A stretch of DNA of 64,000 nt from Alteraurantiacibacter buctensis (GCF_009827655.1 NZ_WTYV01000001.1:682001-746000), one strand, 5' to 3'; positions 1 to 10,350 are shown, numbered from the stretch's first letter. The notes: generated by a model not told the origin, from the letters alone. A program made the numbers and translations.

Positions 1-1
1 G

Positions 2-85
2 CGCATGGCCGACCAGGGTGCCGCACCGCAGACCGATCTGCCCACCGTGGCGCGCTATGGTGCCGAGGTGCGCTCGCTCGATTAG
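2..85 (+). CDS. 3' end of an unidentified gene (partial)
   Basis: An open frame enters from the left edge and stops at TAG 83-85. The visible C-terminus ends in YGAEVRSLD and has no motif I recognise. It lies about 70 bases before pheS on the same strand. In many bacteria rplT precedes pheS, but this tail does not resemble the L20 C-terminus. The reading frame could be a chance opening, so the call is tentative. Confidence 0.3.
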   Translation, partial: RMADQGAAPQTDLPTVARYGAEVRSLD

Positions 86-154
86 GGCTTGGGTCCGGGC
101 AACAGGGCGGCTAACAGGCGCGCCTGTTCCCATCGCCTGCCTGCCAGGAAAGCC

Positions 155-1255
155 ATGTCCGATACCGACACCATCCAGACCGACGCCCTTGCCCGCATAG
201 CCGCTGCTGCCGATCCGGCGGCGCTGGAAGCCCTGCGGGTGGAATTCCTGGGCAAGCAGGGCACCATTACCGCCCTCCTGAAGACGCTGGGCCAGATGGG
301 GCCGGAGGAGCGGCTGGAGAAGGCCCCCGCCATCCAGGCCCTGCGTGAAGGCGTGGCCGGTGCCCTGGCGGATCGCAAGGCGGCGCTGGATGCCGCCGCG
401 CTGGAAGCCCGCCTCGCCAGCGAGACGCTGGACCTGACCCTGCCTGCGCCCGATTCTCCGCGCGGCACGGTGCACCCCGTCAGCCAGGTGATGGACGAGC
501 TGGCCGAAATCTTCGCCGACCTAGGCTTCGCCGTCGCCACTGGTCCGGAGATCGAGGACGACTGGTACAACTTCACCGCGCTCAACATGCCCGAAAGCCA
601 CCCGGCGCGGGCCATGCACGATACGTTCTATTTCCCCGATGCGGCTCCCAAGGGTGGCAAGATGCTGCTGCGGACGCACACCAGTCCGGTGCAGATACGC
701 TCGATGATGGCGCACGGCGCACCGCTGCGAATCATCGCCCCGGGCCGCGTCTATCGCAGCGACAGCGATGCCACCCACACGCCGATGTTCCACCAGATCG
801 AAGGGCTGGTGATCGACCGGGACATTCACCTGGGCCACCTGAAGTGGACACTGGAAACCTTCCTCAAGGCCTTCTTCGAGAAGGAGGACATCGTCCTGCG
901 TCTGCGCCCCAGCTATTTCCCCTTCACCGAACCCAGCGTGGAAGTGGACGTTGGCTTCGCCATCGAGAACGGCAAGCGCGTGCTCGGCGGTAGCGGGGAC
1001 GCGCCCGGCCACGGCTGGATGGAGCTGCTGGGCAGCGGCATGGTCAACCGCAAGGTGATCGAGATGTCTGGCCTCGACCCGGACGAATGGCAGGGCTTTG
1101 CCTTCGGCGTGGGCGTCGACCGGCTTGCCATGCTGAAATACGGCATGGATGACCTGCGCGCCTTCTTCGACGGCGATGTCCGCTGGCTGGCGCATTATGG
1201 CTTCTCCGCCTTCGACCAGCCCACGCTGTCCGCCGGTGTGGGAGCACGCGCATGA
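155..1255 (+). CDS. pheS: Phenylalanine--tRNA ligase alpha subunit
   Basis: Catalytic subunit of the cytoplasmic (alpha-beta)2 phenylalanyl-tRNA synthetase, which charges tRNA-Phe using ATP. The 366-aa product has an N-terminal helical tRNA-binding region (about 1-100) followed by the class II synthetase core. Visible signatures are [12 protein letters not shown] near motif 1, [10 protein letters not shown] at motif 2 and the glycine-rich [14 protein letters not shown] at motif 3. I chose ATG 155 because AGGAAA lies just upstream at 146-151 and the protein then begins MSDTDTIQ; the in-frame upstream extension from 89 is Arg/Ala-rich and not family-like. The stop overlaps the pheT start by 4 bases (ATGA), so the two subunits are translationally coupled. 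Identification is secure. Confidence 0.97.
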   Translation: MSDTDTIQTDALARIAAAADPAALEALRVEFLGKQGTITALLKTLGQMGPEERLEKAPAIQALREGVAGALADRKAALDAAALEARLASETLDLTLPAPDSPRGTVHPVSQVMDELAEIFADLGFAVATGPEIEDDWYNFTALNMPESHPARAMHDTFYFPDAAPKGGKMLLRTHTSPVQIRSMMAHGAPLRIIAPGRVYRSDSDATHTPMFHQIEGLVIDRDIHLGHLKWTLETFLKAFFEKEDIVLRLRPSYFPFTEPSVEVDVGFAIENGKRVLGGSGDAPGHGWMELLGSGMVNRKVIEMSGLDPDEWQGFAFGVGVDRLAMLKYGMDDLRAFFDGDVRWLAHYGFSAFDQPTLSAGVGARA

Positions 1256-3618
1256 AGTTCTCGCTCGAATGGCTGAAGTACTTCCTCGACACCGATGCCT
1301 CGGTGGCGGAGATCAGTGCTACCCTCAACGCCATCGGCATCGAGGTTGAGGGGATCGAGGATCCGGCGGACAAGCTGGCCGGCTTCCGCGTGGCGCGCGT
1401 GCTCACGGCAAGGCCGCACCCCGATGCTGACAAGCTGCAGGTGCTCACCGTCGATACCGGCGAGGGCGATCCGCTGCAGGTGGTCTGCGGCGCGCCCAAT
1501 GCGCGCGCGGGCCTGGTCGGCGTGCTGGGGACGGCTGGTGCTGTGGTCCCGGCCAACGGCATGGTGCTGAAGCAGAGCGCCATCCGCGGCCAGGAATCGA
1601 ACGGCATGATGTGTTCCACGCGCGAGCTGGAGCTGGGCGATGACCACGATGGCATCATCGAACTCCCTGAGGATGCACCGGTGGGCACGCCTTTTGCCCA
1701 ATACCAGGGCGCCAGCCCGGTGTTCGACGTGGCGATCACCCCCAACCGGCCCGATTGCATGGGCGTCTATGGCATTGCCCGCGATCTGGCTGCGGCGGGC
1801 CTCGGCACGCTGAAGCCGCTGCGCGACGACAAGATCGAGGGGACCTTTCCCTGCCCGGTAGAAATCCGCACTGACGATCCCGATGGCTGCCCGGCCTTCT
1901 ATGGCCGCGTGATCAGGGGCGTGAAGAACGGCCCGTCGCCGGAGTGGATGCAGGCCCGCCTGAAGGCCGCCGGCCAGCGCCCGATCAGCGCGCTGGTCGA
2001 CATCACCAATTACATGATGCTGGCTTTCGGCCGGCCGGCGCACGTCTATGACCTGGCCAAGCTGACCGGCCCTGTGGTTGCCCGCCGCGCGCAAGACGGT
2101 GAGCAGGTGCTGGCGCTGAACGAGAAGACCTACACGCTCGACCGCACCATGACGGTGATTGCCGACGAAGCCGGCGTGCATGACATCGCCGGGATCATGG
2201 GCGGCGAGCATTCCAGCGTGCAGCCCGAGACCACCGACGTGCTGCTGGAAATCGCCTATTTCAATCCGGAAACCATCGGCGTGACCGGCCGCAAGCTAGG
2301 CCTGGCCACCGATGCCCGCACCCGGTTCGAACGCGGGGTGGACCCGGCCTGGCTCGATGGCGGACTGGATGGCCTGACCAGCCTGATCCAGCGGCTGTGC
2401 GGGGGCGAGGCAAGCCACGTCATGCGCGCCGGTTCGCCCCCGAGCGTCGCCAAGGTGGTGCAGTACCACCCGGAACTGACGCAGAAGCTGGGCGGGGTGG
2501 CCGTGGACGAGGCCGAACAGCGCCGCATCCTGGCCGCGCTCGATTTCACCGTCTCGGATGATTGGCAGGTCACCGTGCCGCTGCGCCGGCATGACGTGGA
2601 GGGTGCGCCCGATATCGTCGAGGAAGTGGTCCGCATCCACGGCATCGACAAGGTCGCCAGCGTGCCCCTGCCGCGCGGGGAGGGGGTGGCCCGGCCCACC
2701 GCCACGCCCCAGCAGCAGATTGAGCGCCGCCTGCGCCGTGCTGCTGCCGCGATGGGCCTCAACGAAGCGGTCACCTGGTCGTTCATTTCCGAGCGCGAGG
2801 CCGCTGCCGTGGGTGGCGGGCGCTGGGTGCTGGACAACCCGATCAGCGAGGACCTGAAGGTCATGCGCCCCTCGCTGCTGCCGGGCCTCCTATCGGCCGT
2901 GCAGCGGAACATGGATCGCGGGGCCACCAGCGTGCGCCTGTTCGAGATCGGCCGCCGCTATCTGGAAGATGGCGAGCATCCCACGCTGGTTGGTGTCCTG
3001 GCGGGCGAGCGCGTGGCGCGTGGCTGGAGCCAGGGCAAGGCCGCGCCGTTCGACGCTTTCGATGCCAAGTCGTTGTGCCAGGCGCTGCTGGCCGAGGCGG
3101 GCGCGCCGGTTGACAAGCTGATGGTGATGGAGCCGATCGGCGATGTCTATCACCCCGGTCAGGCAGCCACTCTGCGGCTGGGCCCGAAGAACGCGATTGC
3201 CAGCTTCGGCGCGATCCACCCGGCCACGCTGAAGGCCTTCGGGATCGACGTGCCGGTGGTGGCTTTCGGCATCCACCTCGATGCCATTCCCGCCCGCAAG
3301 AGCGCCGGCTTCGCTCGCCCGCACTTTGCCCCGCCGCCATTGCAGGCGGTGACGCGCGATTTCGCCTTCCTGGTGCCGGCGGACCTGCCGGCGGGGGACC
3401 TGCTGCGCGCGGTGAAGGGTGCCGACAAGGCCAACATCGTTGATGCGCGGATCTTCGACCTGTTCGAGGGGCAGGGCGTGCCGGAAGGGCAGAAGTCGCT
3501 CGCCGTCGAAGTGACGCTGCAACCGGGCGAGACGAGCTACAAGGAGGCCGACCTCAAGGCCATTGCCGACAGGGTGGTGGCGGCGGCGGGCAAGCTGGGC
3601 GGGGAACTGCGTGGCTAG
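1252..3618 (+). CDS. pheT: Phenylalanine--tRNA ligase beta subunit
   Basis: Beta subunit of phenylalanyl-tRNA synthetase, 788 aa, the usual length. It starts [13 protein letters not shown]. It then shows the N-terminal OB-fold EMAP-like tRNA-binding domain (about 40-150), the B3/B4 editing domain including TRFERGVD, the B5 domain, a catalytic-like core, and a C-terminal ferredoxin-fold anticodon-binding domain ([10 protein letters not shown] to the end). It pairs with PheS, which carries the active site, and edits mischarged Tyr-tRNA-Phe. The start overlaps pheS by 4 bases. Confidence 0.97.
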   Translation: MKFSLEWLKYFLDTDASVAEISATLNAIGIEVEGIEDPADKLAGFRVARVLTARPHPDADKLQVLTVDTGEGDPLQVVCGAPNARAGLVGVLGTAGAVVPANGMVLKQSAIRGQESNGMMCSTRELELGDDHDGIIELPEDAPVGTPFAQYQGASPVFDVAITPNRPDCMGVYGIARDLAAAGLGTLKPLRDDKIEGTFPCPVEIRTDDPDGCPAFYGRVIRGVKNGPSPEWMQARLKAAGQRPISALVDITNYMMLAFGRPAHVYDLAKLTGPVVARRAQDGEQVLALNEKTYTLDRTMTVIADEAGVHDIAGIMGGEHSSVQPETTDVLLEIAYFNPETIGVTGRKLGLATDARTRFERGVDPAWLDGGLDGLTSLIQRLCGGEASHVMRAGSPPSVAKVVQYHPELTQKLGGVAVDEAEQRRILAALDFTVSDDWQVTVPLRRHDVEGAPDIVEEVVRIHGIDKVASVPLPRGEGVARPTATPQQQIERRLRRAAAAMGLNEAVTWSFISEREAAAVGGGRWVLDNPISEDLKVMRPSLLPGLLSAVQRNMDRGATSVRLFEIGRRYLEDGEHPTLVGVLAGERVARGWSQGKAAPFDAFDAKSLCQALLAEAGAPVDKLMVMEPIGDVYHPGQAATLRLGPKNAIASFGAIHPATLKAFGIDVPVVAFGIHLDAIPARKSAGFARPHFAPPPLQAVTRDFAFLVPADLPAGDLLRAVKGADKANIVDARIFDLFEGQGVPEGQKSLAVEVTLQPGETSYKEADLKAIADRVVAAAGKLGGELRG

Positions 3619-3621
3619 CCG

Positions 3622-4029
3622 ATGATCGAGCGCTTTCTCGAGCCCATTCGGGATTGCCTGCTCGATCCGCTGTACGGCTCGTACATGGCGGTGGTCATCC
3701 CGGGTGACCTCGATCCGTTCGAGCGGCATTATGGCGTGTCGATCCATCTCGATGCCGAGCTTCGACTGGCCCGGGCGGGCACCAGCGATGGCGGCGGGAC
3801 ACTGTATTTTGAAGCCGATGATGAGAGCGACGAGGACGAGCAATCCTTTACGATCATCGACATCGATGCAACGGATGTTGCCCGGACACGGGCCATCTTG
3901 CGCCTGCACCTGCCCGAACTCGGCGTGCCCGACGGGACGCTGATCCAGTTCGGCCAGCGCGAAGACCGGCTGGAGCACGGGCAATGGCTGCTTGACCAGC
4001 CGCGTACTGTACCCGATCCGTTTGACTGA
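3622..4029 (+). CDS. Hypothetical acidic protein, 135 aa
   Basis: I do not recognise this family. The product starts MIERFLEPIRDC, has an acidic stretch around residues 68-77 (DDESDEDEQ) and ends PRTVPDPFD. No signal peptide or membrane segment is visible. It begins 3 bases after the pheT stop and ends directly before the ATG of the next gene, so it sits inside a tight + strand run. The predicted protein has ordinary soluble-domain composition, which supports a real gene. No strong ribosome binding site is seen, so coupling to pheT translation is likely. Confidence 0.7.
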   Translation: MIERFLEPIRDCLLDPLYGSYMAVVIPGDLDPFERHYGVSIHLDAELRLARAGTSDGGGTLYFEADDESDEDEQSFTIIDIDATDVARTRAILRLHLPELGVPDGTLIQFGQREDRLEHGQWLLDQPRTVPDPFD

Positions 4030-4899
4030 ATGACCGATCCCATCACCATCACCAGTGGCAACCTCACCGCGCGTATCGATCCGCTGGGGGCAGAACTGGT
4101 TTCGTTGCGCGAAGCCGATGGCCGCGAGCTGATGACCTCCGCCGATCCCGCGCACTGGACCGGCCACGCGCCGCTGCTGTTTCCCATCGTCGGCCGGCTG
4201 AACGGCGACGTGCTGCGGCTGGACGGGCGTGAGTACCCGATGAAGCAGCACGGCTTTGCCCGGCGGCTGGAATGGGAAGTGCTGGGCGCGGGCGAGGATG
4301 CGGTCACTTTCGTGCTGCGCGACAGCGCGACGACGCGCGAGACCTATCCCTTCGCCTTCGACCTGGCGGTGCTTTACGAGCTTGAAGGCACGACACTGAC
4401 CACCACCGTGCGGGTGGGTAATACCGGGCCGGAGGACCTGCCCTTCAGCTTCGGCTTCCACCCCGCCTTCGCCTGGCCCCTGCCGTTCGGGCAACCGCGC
4501 GATGAACACCGCATAACATTTGAGCGCGAGGAAGGTCCCGAGGTTGTCCGGCTTGAGGGTGGTTTGATCGCCACACAGGTTCCCTCGCCCCTGCAGGTTC
4601 GCGATCTGCCTTTGTCGGATGCGCTGTTCACCAACGATGCGTTGGTCTGGGCCCCGGTCGCCTCGCAGGAGGTAACCTACGGAGCCGCTGAAGGCCCGCG
4701 CCTGCGCATCGCCTTTCCGGACACGCCATACTTGGGCATCTGGACCCAGCCTGGCGCGCAGTTCGTTTGCATCGAGCCGTGGCACGGCCATGCCGATCCC
4801 GCGGGTTTCAGCGGCGATTTCCGCACCAAGCCCGGCGTCATCACCCTGCCGCCGGGCGACGAATGGCGCTGCACGATGAGGGTGACGCTGGAGGCGTGA
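4030..4899 (+). CDS. Aldose 1-epimerase family protein, LacX type
   Basis: A 289-aa cytoplasmic member of the galactose mutarotase-like superfamily. It resembles the LacX / hexose-phosphate mutarotase branch (start MTDPITITSGNLTARIDPLG, then LLFPIVGRLNGD and KQHGFARRLEW). The conserved FGFHPAFAWPLP segment carries a family histidine and IEPWHG carries an acidic residue. The family interconverts sugar anomers; the substrate here is unknown. The ATG immediately follows the TGA of the upstream gene. A second, more typical epimerase lies in the sugar locus at 45728. Confidence 0.85.
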   Translation: MTDPITITSGNLTARIDPLGAELVSLREADGRELMTSADPAHWTGHAPLLFPIVGRLNGDVLRLDGREYPMKQHGFARRLEWEVLGAGEDAVTFVLRDSATTRETYPFAFDLAVLYELEGTTLTTTVRVGNTGPEDLPFSFGFHPAFAWPLPFGQPRDEHRITFEREEGPEVVRLEGGLIATQVPSPLQVRDLPLSDALFTNDALVWAPVASQEVTYGAAEGPRLRIAFPDTPYLGIWTQPGAQFVCIEPWHGHADPAGFSGDFRTKPGVITLPPGDEWRCTMRVTLEA

Positions 4900-4917
4900 C
4901 CCGCTAGAGGCGCGGGC

Positions 4918-6441
4918 ATGACGTCCAATCGCCGCACCTTTGCCATCATCTCGCACCCTGACGCGGGCAAGACCACGCTGACCGAAAAGCTGCTGCTGCA
5001 GGGCGGCGCGATCCATCTGGCGGGCGAGGTCAAGGCCCGGGGCCAGGCGCGGCGTGCGCGGTCGGACTGGATGAAGATCGAGCAGCAGCGCGGCATCTCG
5101 GTCACCTCCAGCGTGATGACCTTCGAGAAGAACGGCATCACCTTCAACCTGCTCGACACGCCGGGGCACCAGGATTTCTCGGAGGATACCTACCGCACGC
5201 TGACCGCGGTCGATTCGGCTATCATGGTGATCGACGCGGCCAAGGGCATCGAGCCGCAAACGCTGAAGTTGTTCGAGGTCTGCCGCCTGCGTTCGGTGCC
5301 GATCATCACCTTCGTCAACAAGGTGGACCGTGAAGGACGCGACCCGTTCGAAACGCTGGACGAGGTGGCGGACAAGCTGGCGCTCGACGTCAGCCCGCAG
5401 ATGTGGCCGATCGGCATGGGTGGCCTGTTCGAGGGGCTGCTGGATTTCCGCACCAACGCGGTGGCGCGACCGGAAGGCGCCTCGCGCGAATACCTCGGCA
5501 AGCGCGACCAGGATGCGCCGATCCCCGACCAGTACGCCGAGGAAATCGAGCTTGCGCGCGGCGGCTATCCCGAATTCGACCTCGAAGCCTATCGCCACGG
5601 TGACCTGACGCCGGTTTATTTCGGCTCTGCCCTCAAGAATTTCGGGGTCGAGGAACTGATCGACGCCATCGCCCGCTTTGCCCCGCCGCCGCGTCCGCAG
5701 CCTGCTGGCGATGTCGAGATCAACCCCGACTATAACGAAGTGACCGGCTTCATCTTCAAGGTGCAGGCCAATATGGACCCCATGCACCGTGACAGGATCG
5801 CCTTCATGCGGCAGGTATCGGGCACGTTCAAACGCGGCATGAAGCTGGTGCCATCGGGGCTGGGCAAGCCGATTGCGATCCACAGCCCGATCCTGTTCTT
5901 CGCGCAGGATCGCGAGCTGGCCGATACGGCCGAGGCGGGCGACATCATCGGCATTCCCAACCACGGCACGCTGCGGGTGGGCGATACCCTCAGCGAGAAG
6001 AACCAGGTGCGCTTCACTGGCCTGCCCAACTTCGCGCCGGAAATCCTGCGCCGCATCGCGCTGGTCGATCCGACCAAGACCAAGCAGTTGCGCAAAGCGC
6101 TGGATGACCTGTCCGAAGAGGGCGTGATCCAGGTTTTCTACCCCGAGATCGGCAGCCAGTGGATCGTCGGCGTGGTGGGCCAGTTGCAGCTTGATGTGCT
6201 CGTCTCGCGGCTGGAGGCAGAATACAAGGTGGAGGCGCGGCTGGAGGCCAGCCCCTTTGCCACCGCCCGCTGGCTGAAGGGCAGCGATGCCGCCCTGCGC
6301 ACCTTTGCCGAGTTCAACCGGCCGAACCTGGCCAAGGACCGCGATGGCGACATGGTGTTCATGGCCAGGAGCCCGTGGGACGTGAACTACCAGCAGGAAA
6401 AGAACCCCGAATTGACGTTCAGCGCCACCAAGGAGAGGTGA
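4918..6441 (+). CDS. prfC: Peptide chain release factor 3
   Basis: Translational GTPase that recycles RF1/RF2 from the ribosome after peptide release. The 507-aa product has the canonical G motifs: SHPDAGKTT (P-loop), RGISVTSSV (switch I), DTPGH (switch II) and NKVD (base recognition). The EF-Tu-like domain II and RF3-specific C-terminal domain follow. The LepA/EF-G C-terminal domains are absent, which separates it from related GTPases. It is slightly shorter than the 529-aa E. coli protein, within family range. Confidence 0.95.
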   Translation: MTSNRRTFAIISHPDAGKTTLTEKLLLQGGAIHLAGEVKARGQARRARSDWMKIEQQRGISVTSSVMTFEKNGITFNLLDTPGHQDFSEDTYRTLTAVDSAIMVIDAAKGIEPQTLKLFEVCRLRSVPIITFVNKVDREGRDPFETLDEVADKLALDVSPQMWPIGMGGLFEGLLDFRTNAVARPEGASREYLGKRDQDAPIPDQYAEEIELARGGYPEFDLEAYRHGDLTPVYFGSALKNFGVEELIDAIARFAPPPRPQPAGDVEINPDYNEVTGFIFKVQANMDPMHRDRIAFMRQVSGTFKRGMKLVPSGLGKPIAIHSPILFFAQDRELADTAEAGDIIGIPNHGTLRVGDTLSEKNQVRFTGLPNFAPEILRRIALVDPTKTKQLRKALDDLSEEGVIQVFYPEIGSQWIVGVVGQLQLDVLVSRLEAEYKVEARLEASPFATARWLKGSDAALRTFAEFNRPNLAKDRDGDMVFMARSPWDVNYQQEKNPELTFSATKER

Positions 6442-6472
6442 CAAGGTGCCGGCCGGGCCATAACGTAGGCCT

Positions 6473-7048
6473 ATGGCCGAGTTCTTCGATGAGGTGCTGC
6501 CTGCGCACCGGGCGATGATCGCCGCCCAGCCGGTGTTTTTCGTGGCCACCGCCTGCGCCGAGGGCCGCATAAATCTGAGCCCCAAGGGTTACGATGCGTT
6601 TCGGGTGCTCTCGCCCACCCGCGTTGCCTGGCTGGACCTGGGCGGCTCCGGCAACGAGACCAACGCGCATCTGTTGGCAGATGGTCGCATCACGCTGATG
6701 TTCTGCAACTTCAATCAGCCGGCGCAGATTCTGCGCATCTATGGCCGGGGCGCCCCGGTGCTGCCGTGGGAGCGCGGGTGGGATGAACTGGCGGCCCACT
6801 TCAAGCTGCTGCCGGGAACGCGGCAGATCTTCGATATTGCGGTGGAGGGCGTGCAGACGTCTTGCGGCTATGGCGTGCCGCAGATGAAGCTGGAGCGCGA
6901 GCGGCCCACGCTGGTGAAGCATCATGCGAAGGCTGATCCGCAGGAGTGGGCCTGGAAGCACCGCACCCGACGGCACAGTATCGACGGCCTGCGCACCCGC
7001 ACCACCGATCGCTTCATTGCCGGAACCCTGCCCGAAGGCATGGATTAG
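6473..7048 (+). CDS. Pyridoxamine 5'-phosphate oxidase-family protein
   Basis: A 191-aa protein of the PPOX-like split-barrel flavin-binding superfamily. It begins MAEFFDEVLPAHRAMIAAQPVF-like and contains NLSPKGYDAFRVLS, GGSGNETNAHL and CNFNQPAQILRIYG, typical of the uncharacterised bacterial PPOX-related group rather than of PdxH. The substrate is unknown; some relatives bind F420 or FMN. The next gene starts about 18 bases downstream, so the two are probably co-transcribed. Confidence 0.8.
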   Translation: MAEFFDEVLPAHRAMIAAQPVFFVATACAEGRINLSPKGYDAFRVLSPTRVAWLDLGGSGNETNAHLLADGRITLMFCNFNQPAQILRIYGRGAPVLPWERGWDELAAHFKLLPGTRQIFDIAVEGVQTSCGYGVPQMKLERERPTLVKHHAKADPQEWAWKHRTRRHSIDGLRTRTTDRFIAGTLPEGMD

Positions 7049-7065
7049 ACGTGCTGCCAGCCGCC

Positions 7066-7755
7066 ATGCAGATCACCTTCGCCAGCTATAACATCCACAA
7101 GGCCGTGGGGGTTGACGGTAAGCGCGACGCAGACCGGATCATCCGCGTGCTGCACGAGGTGGGGGCCGATGTTGTCGCCCTGCAGGAGGCCGATCGTCGC
7201 TTCGGCGAGCGCGAGACCGTGTTGCCCCGCGCCTTGCTGGAGGAAGCCCAATGGCAGGTGGTACCTGTCGCCGAGCGCGCCCGCTCGATCGGTTGGCACG
7301 GCAACGCCCTGCTGGTTCGCCGCGGAATCGAGGTGCTCGATGCGGACCGCATCGCCCTGCCGGCGCTGGAGCCGCGGGGCGCGGTGCGGGCCCGCTTGGG
7401 GCTGGAGGGCATGGAATTTTGCGTGGCGGGGATGCACCTTGATCTGTCAGGCCTGCTGCGCAAGCGGCAGATCGAGACCGTGTGCCGGACGATGGACGAA
7501 GCAGGGCCTTGCGTGCTTCTGGGCGATCTCAACGAATGGTCGTTGCGCGGCGGGTCGCTGGCTGCGTTCGGAAAAGGCTGGGAGGTGCTTGCCCCGGGCC
7601 GGTCATTCCCCGGCACCCGCCCGCTGGCCCAGCTCGATCGGGTGGTCCACTCGCCGCACTGGCAGGTCAGCGAGTGCCAGGTGCACCACAGCGCGCTGGC
7701 AGTGGCGGCATCCGATCACCTGCCGGTAAAGGCTTGCCTCACTCTCTCTGCCTAA
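7066..7755 (+). CDS. Endonuclease/exonuclease/phosphatase family protein
   Basis: A 229-aa metal-dependent phosphodiesterase of the EEP superfamily. The fold-specific motifs are in order: FASYNIHKAVG (metal-coordinating Asn), ALQEAD (metal Glu), LLGDLNEW (catalytic Asp/Asn) and ASDHLPV (Asp/His pair). There is no signal peptide. The natural substrate (DNA, RNA, phospholipid or sugar phosphate) cannot be assigned. I chose ATG 7066 because the family's first strand starts immediately; GTG 7051 is an alternative. Confidence 0.85.
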   Translation: MQITFASYNIHKAVGVDGKRDADRIIRVLHEVGADVVALQEADRRFGERETVLPRALLEEAQWQVVPVAERARSIGWHGNALLVRRGIEVLDADRIALPALEPRGAVRARLGLEGMEFCVAGMHLDLSGLLRKRQIETVCRTMDEAGPCVLLGDLNEWSLRGGSLAAFGKGWEVLAPGRSFPGTRPLAQLDRVVHSPHWQVSECQVHHSALAVAASDHLPVKACLTLSA

Positions 7756-7820
7756 ATTTTGGGCACTTGCCCAAGATTCCGGCGCTGCACTGCACCATGA
7801 ATCGCTGCTGAAGAGGTTAA

Positions 7821-8255
<435 letters not shown>

Positions 8256-8269
8256 CAAGGGGTAACACA

Positions 8270-9592
8270 ATGATCCGCAAACTCGTTTACGGCATCGGGG
8301 CGCTCGGTTCGTCCATGCTGATGGCCTCTGCGGCCTTCGCCCAGGAAGTGGCCGAGGCGGTCGCTCCCGTTCCCAACCCGGGCAACAACGCCTGGATGAT
8401 GACCTCCACCGTCCTCGTCCTCCTGATGATCCTGCCGGGCCTGGCCCTGTTCTATGGCGGCCTGACCCGTTCCAAGAACATGCTCTCCACCATGACCCAG
8501 ATCGGCGCTACCGCGGCGCTGGCTATGCTGGTGTGGGTGATGTGGGGCTATGGCCTCGCGTTTGGCCCCGAAGGCAACGAATACATCAGTTGGGGCAAGT
8601 TCTTCCTGGCTGGCGTGACCCCGGATTCGACCGCGGCCACCTTCACTGACGAGGTGATCTCCGAATACGTCTTCATCTCGTTCCAGATGACCTTCGCCGC
8701 GATCACCGCCGCGCTGGTGCTGGGCGCGGTGGTTGAACGGATGAAGTTCGCCGCCACGATGATCTTCGTGATCGTGTGGCTGACCATCGTCTACTTCCCG
8801 ATCGCCCACATGGTGTGGGAAGCCCGCGGCGTGTTCTTTGCCATGGGTGCGCTGGACTTCGCTGGCGGTACCGTGGTGCATATCAATGCCGGCGTCTCGG
8901 CGCTGGTTGCCGCCTTCATCCTGGGCAAGCGTCGTGGCTACCCGACCGAGCCGATGGCTCCGCACTCGCTGACGCTGACCATGGTCGGCACCGGCCTGCT
9001 GTGGGTGGGCTGGTTCGGTTTCAACGCCGGTTCGGCGCTTGAAGCCAACGGTTCGGCCGCCCTGGCCATGATCAACACCTTCGTTGCCACGGCGGCTGGC
9101 GGTATCTTCTGGATGCTGACGGAGAAGCTGATGGGTCACAAGGGATCGGCCCTGGGCTTCTGCTCGGGCGTGATTGCTGGTCTCGTCGCGGTGACGCCGG
9201 CGGCCGGCAACTCCGGTCCGTTCGGTGCCATCGTCCTGGGCGCTGTCGCTTCGATCATCTGCTACTTCTTCGTAGCCAAGGTGAAGCCGAAGCTGGGCTA
9301 TGACGACTCGCTGGATGCCTTCGGCATCCACGGCGTGGGCGGCATCGTCGGCGCGCTGGGCACCGCCATCGTGTTCGCTCCCTCGTTGGGCGGCCCGGGC
9401 GGCGAGGACTACGTGATCGGCGCGCAAATGATGACCCAGATCTTCGCGGTCGTCGCCACCATCGTGGTGTCCACCATCGGTACCGTGATCGCCATCTACA
9501 TCGCCAAGGCGCTGACCGGCCTCCGGGTTTCGGAAGAGGAAGAGGTCAACGGCCTCGACATCTCCGAGCACGGCGAGCGCGCCTACAACTGA
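8270..9592 (+). CDS. amtB: Ammonium transporter
   Basis: Inner-membrane Amt/MEP/Rh channel of 440 aa. An N-terminal signal peptide ends near ASAAFAQ, followed by eleven predicted membrane segments. The pore signatures are visible: GLALFYGGLTRSKN, the first twin-pore histidine in TVVHINAG and the second in AFGIHGVGG. It starts at ATG 8270 after AAGGGG, 14 bases beyond the upstream PII stop. The C-terminal tail (LRVSEEEEVNGLD) is the usual PII-responsive region. The operon places it under nitrogen control. Confidence 0.97.
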   Translation: MIRKLVYGIGALGSSMLMASAAFAQEVAEAVAPVPNPGNNAWMMTSTVLVLLMILPGLALFYGGLTRSKNMLSTMTQIGATAALAMLVWVMWGYGLAFGPEGNEYISWGKFFLAGVTPDSTAATFTDEVISEYVFISFQMTFAAITAALVLGAVVERMKFAATMIFVIVWLTIVYFPIAHMVWEARGVFFAMGALDFAGGTVVHINAGVSALVAAFILGKRRGYPTEPMAPHSLTLTMVGTGLLWVGWFGFNAGSALEANGSAALAMINTFVATAAGGIFWMLTEKLMGHKGSALGFCSGVIAGLVAVTPAAGNSGPFGAIVLGAVASIICYFFVAKVKPKLGYDDSLDAFGIHGVGGIVGALGTAIVFAPSLGGPGGEDYVIGAQMMTQIFAVVATIVVSTIGTVIAIYIAKALTGLRVSEEEEVNGLDISEHGERAYN

Positions 9593-9602
9593 TAACCAGC
9601 TT

Positions 9603-9641
9603 GGCGGGACCGGACCTCCTCTCCTCTCCCCCGGTCCCGCC
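9603..9641 (+). other. Inverted repeat after amtB
   Basis: An 11-base perfect inverted repeat (GGCGGGACCGG and its complement at 9631-9641) surrounds a pyrimidine-rich 17-base loop. No T-run follows, so by itself it is not a standard terminator. It may be an mRNA 3' stabiliser or act with the terminator 35 bases downstream. Confidence 0.6.
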
Positions 9642-9674
9642 TCCAGACGTTCCTCCTGCGAACGCACAAACTTT

Positions 9675-9705
9675 GGGCCGGAGCATCACGCTCCGGCCCT
9701 TTTTT
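9675..9705 (+). terminator. Rho-independent terminator between amtB and second PII gene
   Basis: A perfect 10-bp stem (GGGCCGGAGC with GCTCCGGCCC), a 5-base loop ATCAC and a run of six T (9700-9705). It closes the sigma-54 PII-amtB unit, so the second PII gene needs its own promoter or read-through. Confidence 0.92.
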
Positions 9706-9790
9706 GTTGCCTGCGACGGGGGGAGGTGCCCATGATGCGCGGATCGAAAAGGCCGCGCCTGCCGGCCATGCCAATAGACGGGGGTCATCC

Positions 9791-10129
9791 ATGAAGCTGG
9801 TCATTGCAGTCATCAAGCCCTTCAAGCTCGAAGCCGTGCGCGAGGCGCTGTCGCTTGCGGGGGTGGCCGGGCTTACCGCGACCGAGGCCAAGGGCTTCGG
9901 TCGGCAGAAGGGCCAGACCGAGATCTATCGCGGGGCGGAATATGCCATCAACATGTTGCCCAAGGTGCGGCTGGAAGTCGCCACCAGCGATGAAATGGCC
10001 CCCAAAGTGGTGGAGACGATCCGCAACGCGGCCAACACCGACACGATCGGCGACGGCAAGATCTTCGTCCTGGACCTGCCCGAAGCGATCCGCATCCGGA
10101 CCGGTGAGACCGGAGAGCTCGCGCTCTAG
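9791..10129 (+). CDS. PII nitrogen regulatory protein (second copy)
   Basis: A second PII paralogue of 112 aa, starting MKLVIAVIKPFKLEAVREAL, with T-loop [11 protein letters not shown] (Tyr51) and the same KIFVLDL segment. It closely resembles the copy upstream of amtB; differences are concentrated in the helix around residues 20-35 and the stretch around residues 60-75. It lies after the amtB terminator, so it is probably expressed separately. Nothing visible decides whether it acts as a GlnB (glutamine synthetase control) or as a second GlnK. Confidence 0.92.
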   Translation: MKLVIAVIKPFKLEAVREALSLAGVAGLTATEAKGFGRQKGQTEIYRGAEYAINMLPKVRLEVATSDEMAPKVVETIRNAANTDTIGDGKIFVLDLPEAIRIRTGETGELAL

Positions 10130-10335
10130 GTTCAGGCCGGGGCGGAACCGCGCGCCTGGAGCTAAGCGGTTGCACGCATTCGGTTCGTTCCGACGCAAAG
10201 GCCGGCATCCTGTTGCATTCGCGCAACACAACAGGGGGGCTAGGGCGCAAATCGGCCAAAATGAGCCATTGCCCGGGACGAAACTTCGCCGACCGTTCAC
10301 ATTTCCGTGCTTTGCCCGGGAACGTAAAGGCGACT

Positions 10336-10350
10336 AAGTGATAATCACTT
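10336..10350. promoter_or_regulatory. Palindrome upstream of the outer-membrane protein gene
   Basis: AAGTGATAATCACTT is two perfect 7-base arms around one A, lying 77 bases before the start of the outer-membrane protein gene. Its size and position suit an operator for a dimeric regulator. The rest of 10130-10426 shows no gene and no clear sigma-70 elements to my eye. Confidence 0.4.

Noticed and set aside
2890-6585. A 1231-codon open frame on the minus strand
   Set aside because: It is fully antisense to pheT, the 135-aa gene, the mutarotase and RF3, all of which have clear family motifs. Its translation is rich in Arg, Gln, His and Gly without any domain pattern, typical of a high-GC shadow frame.
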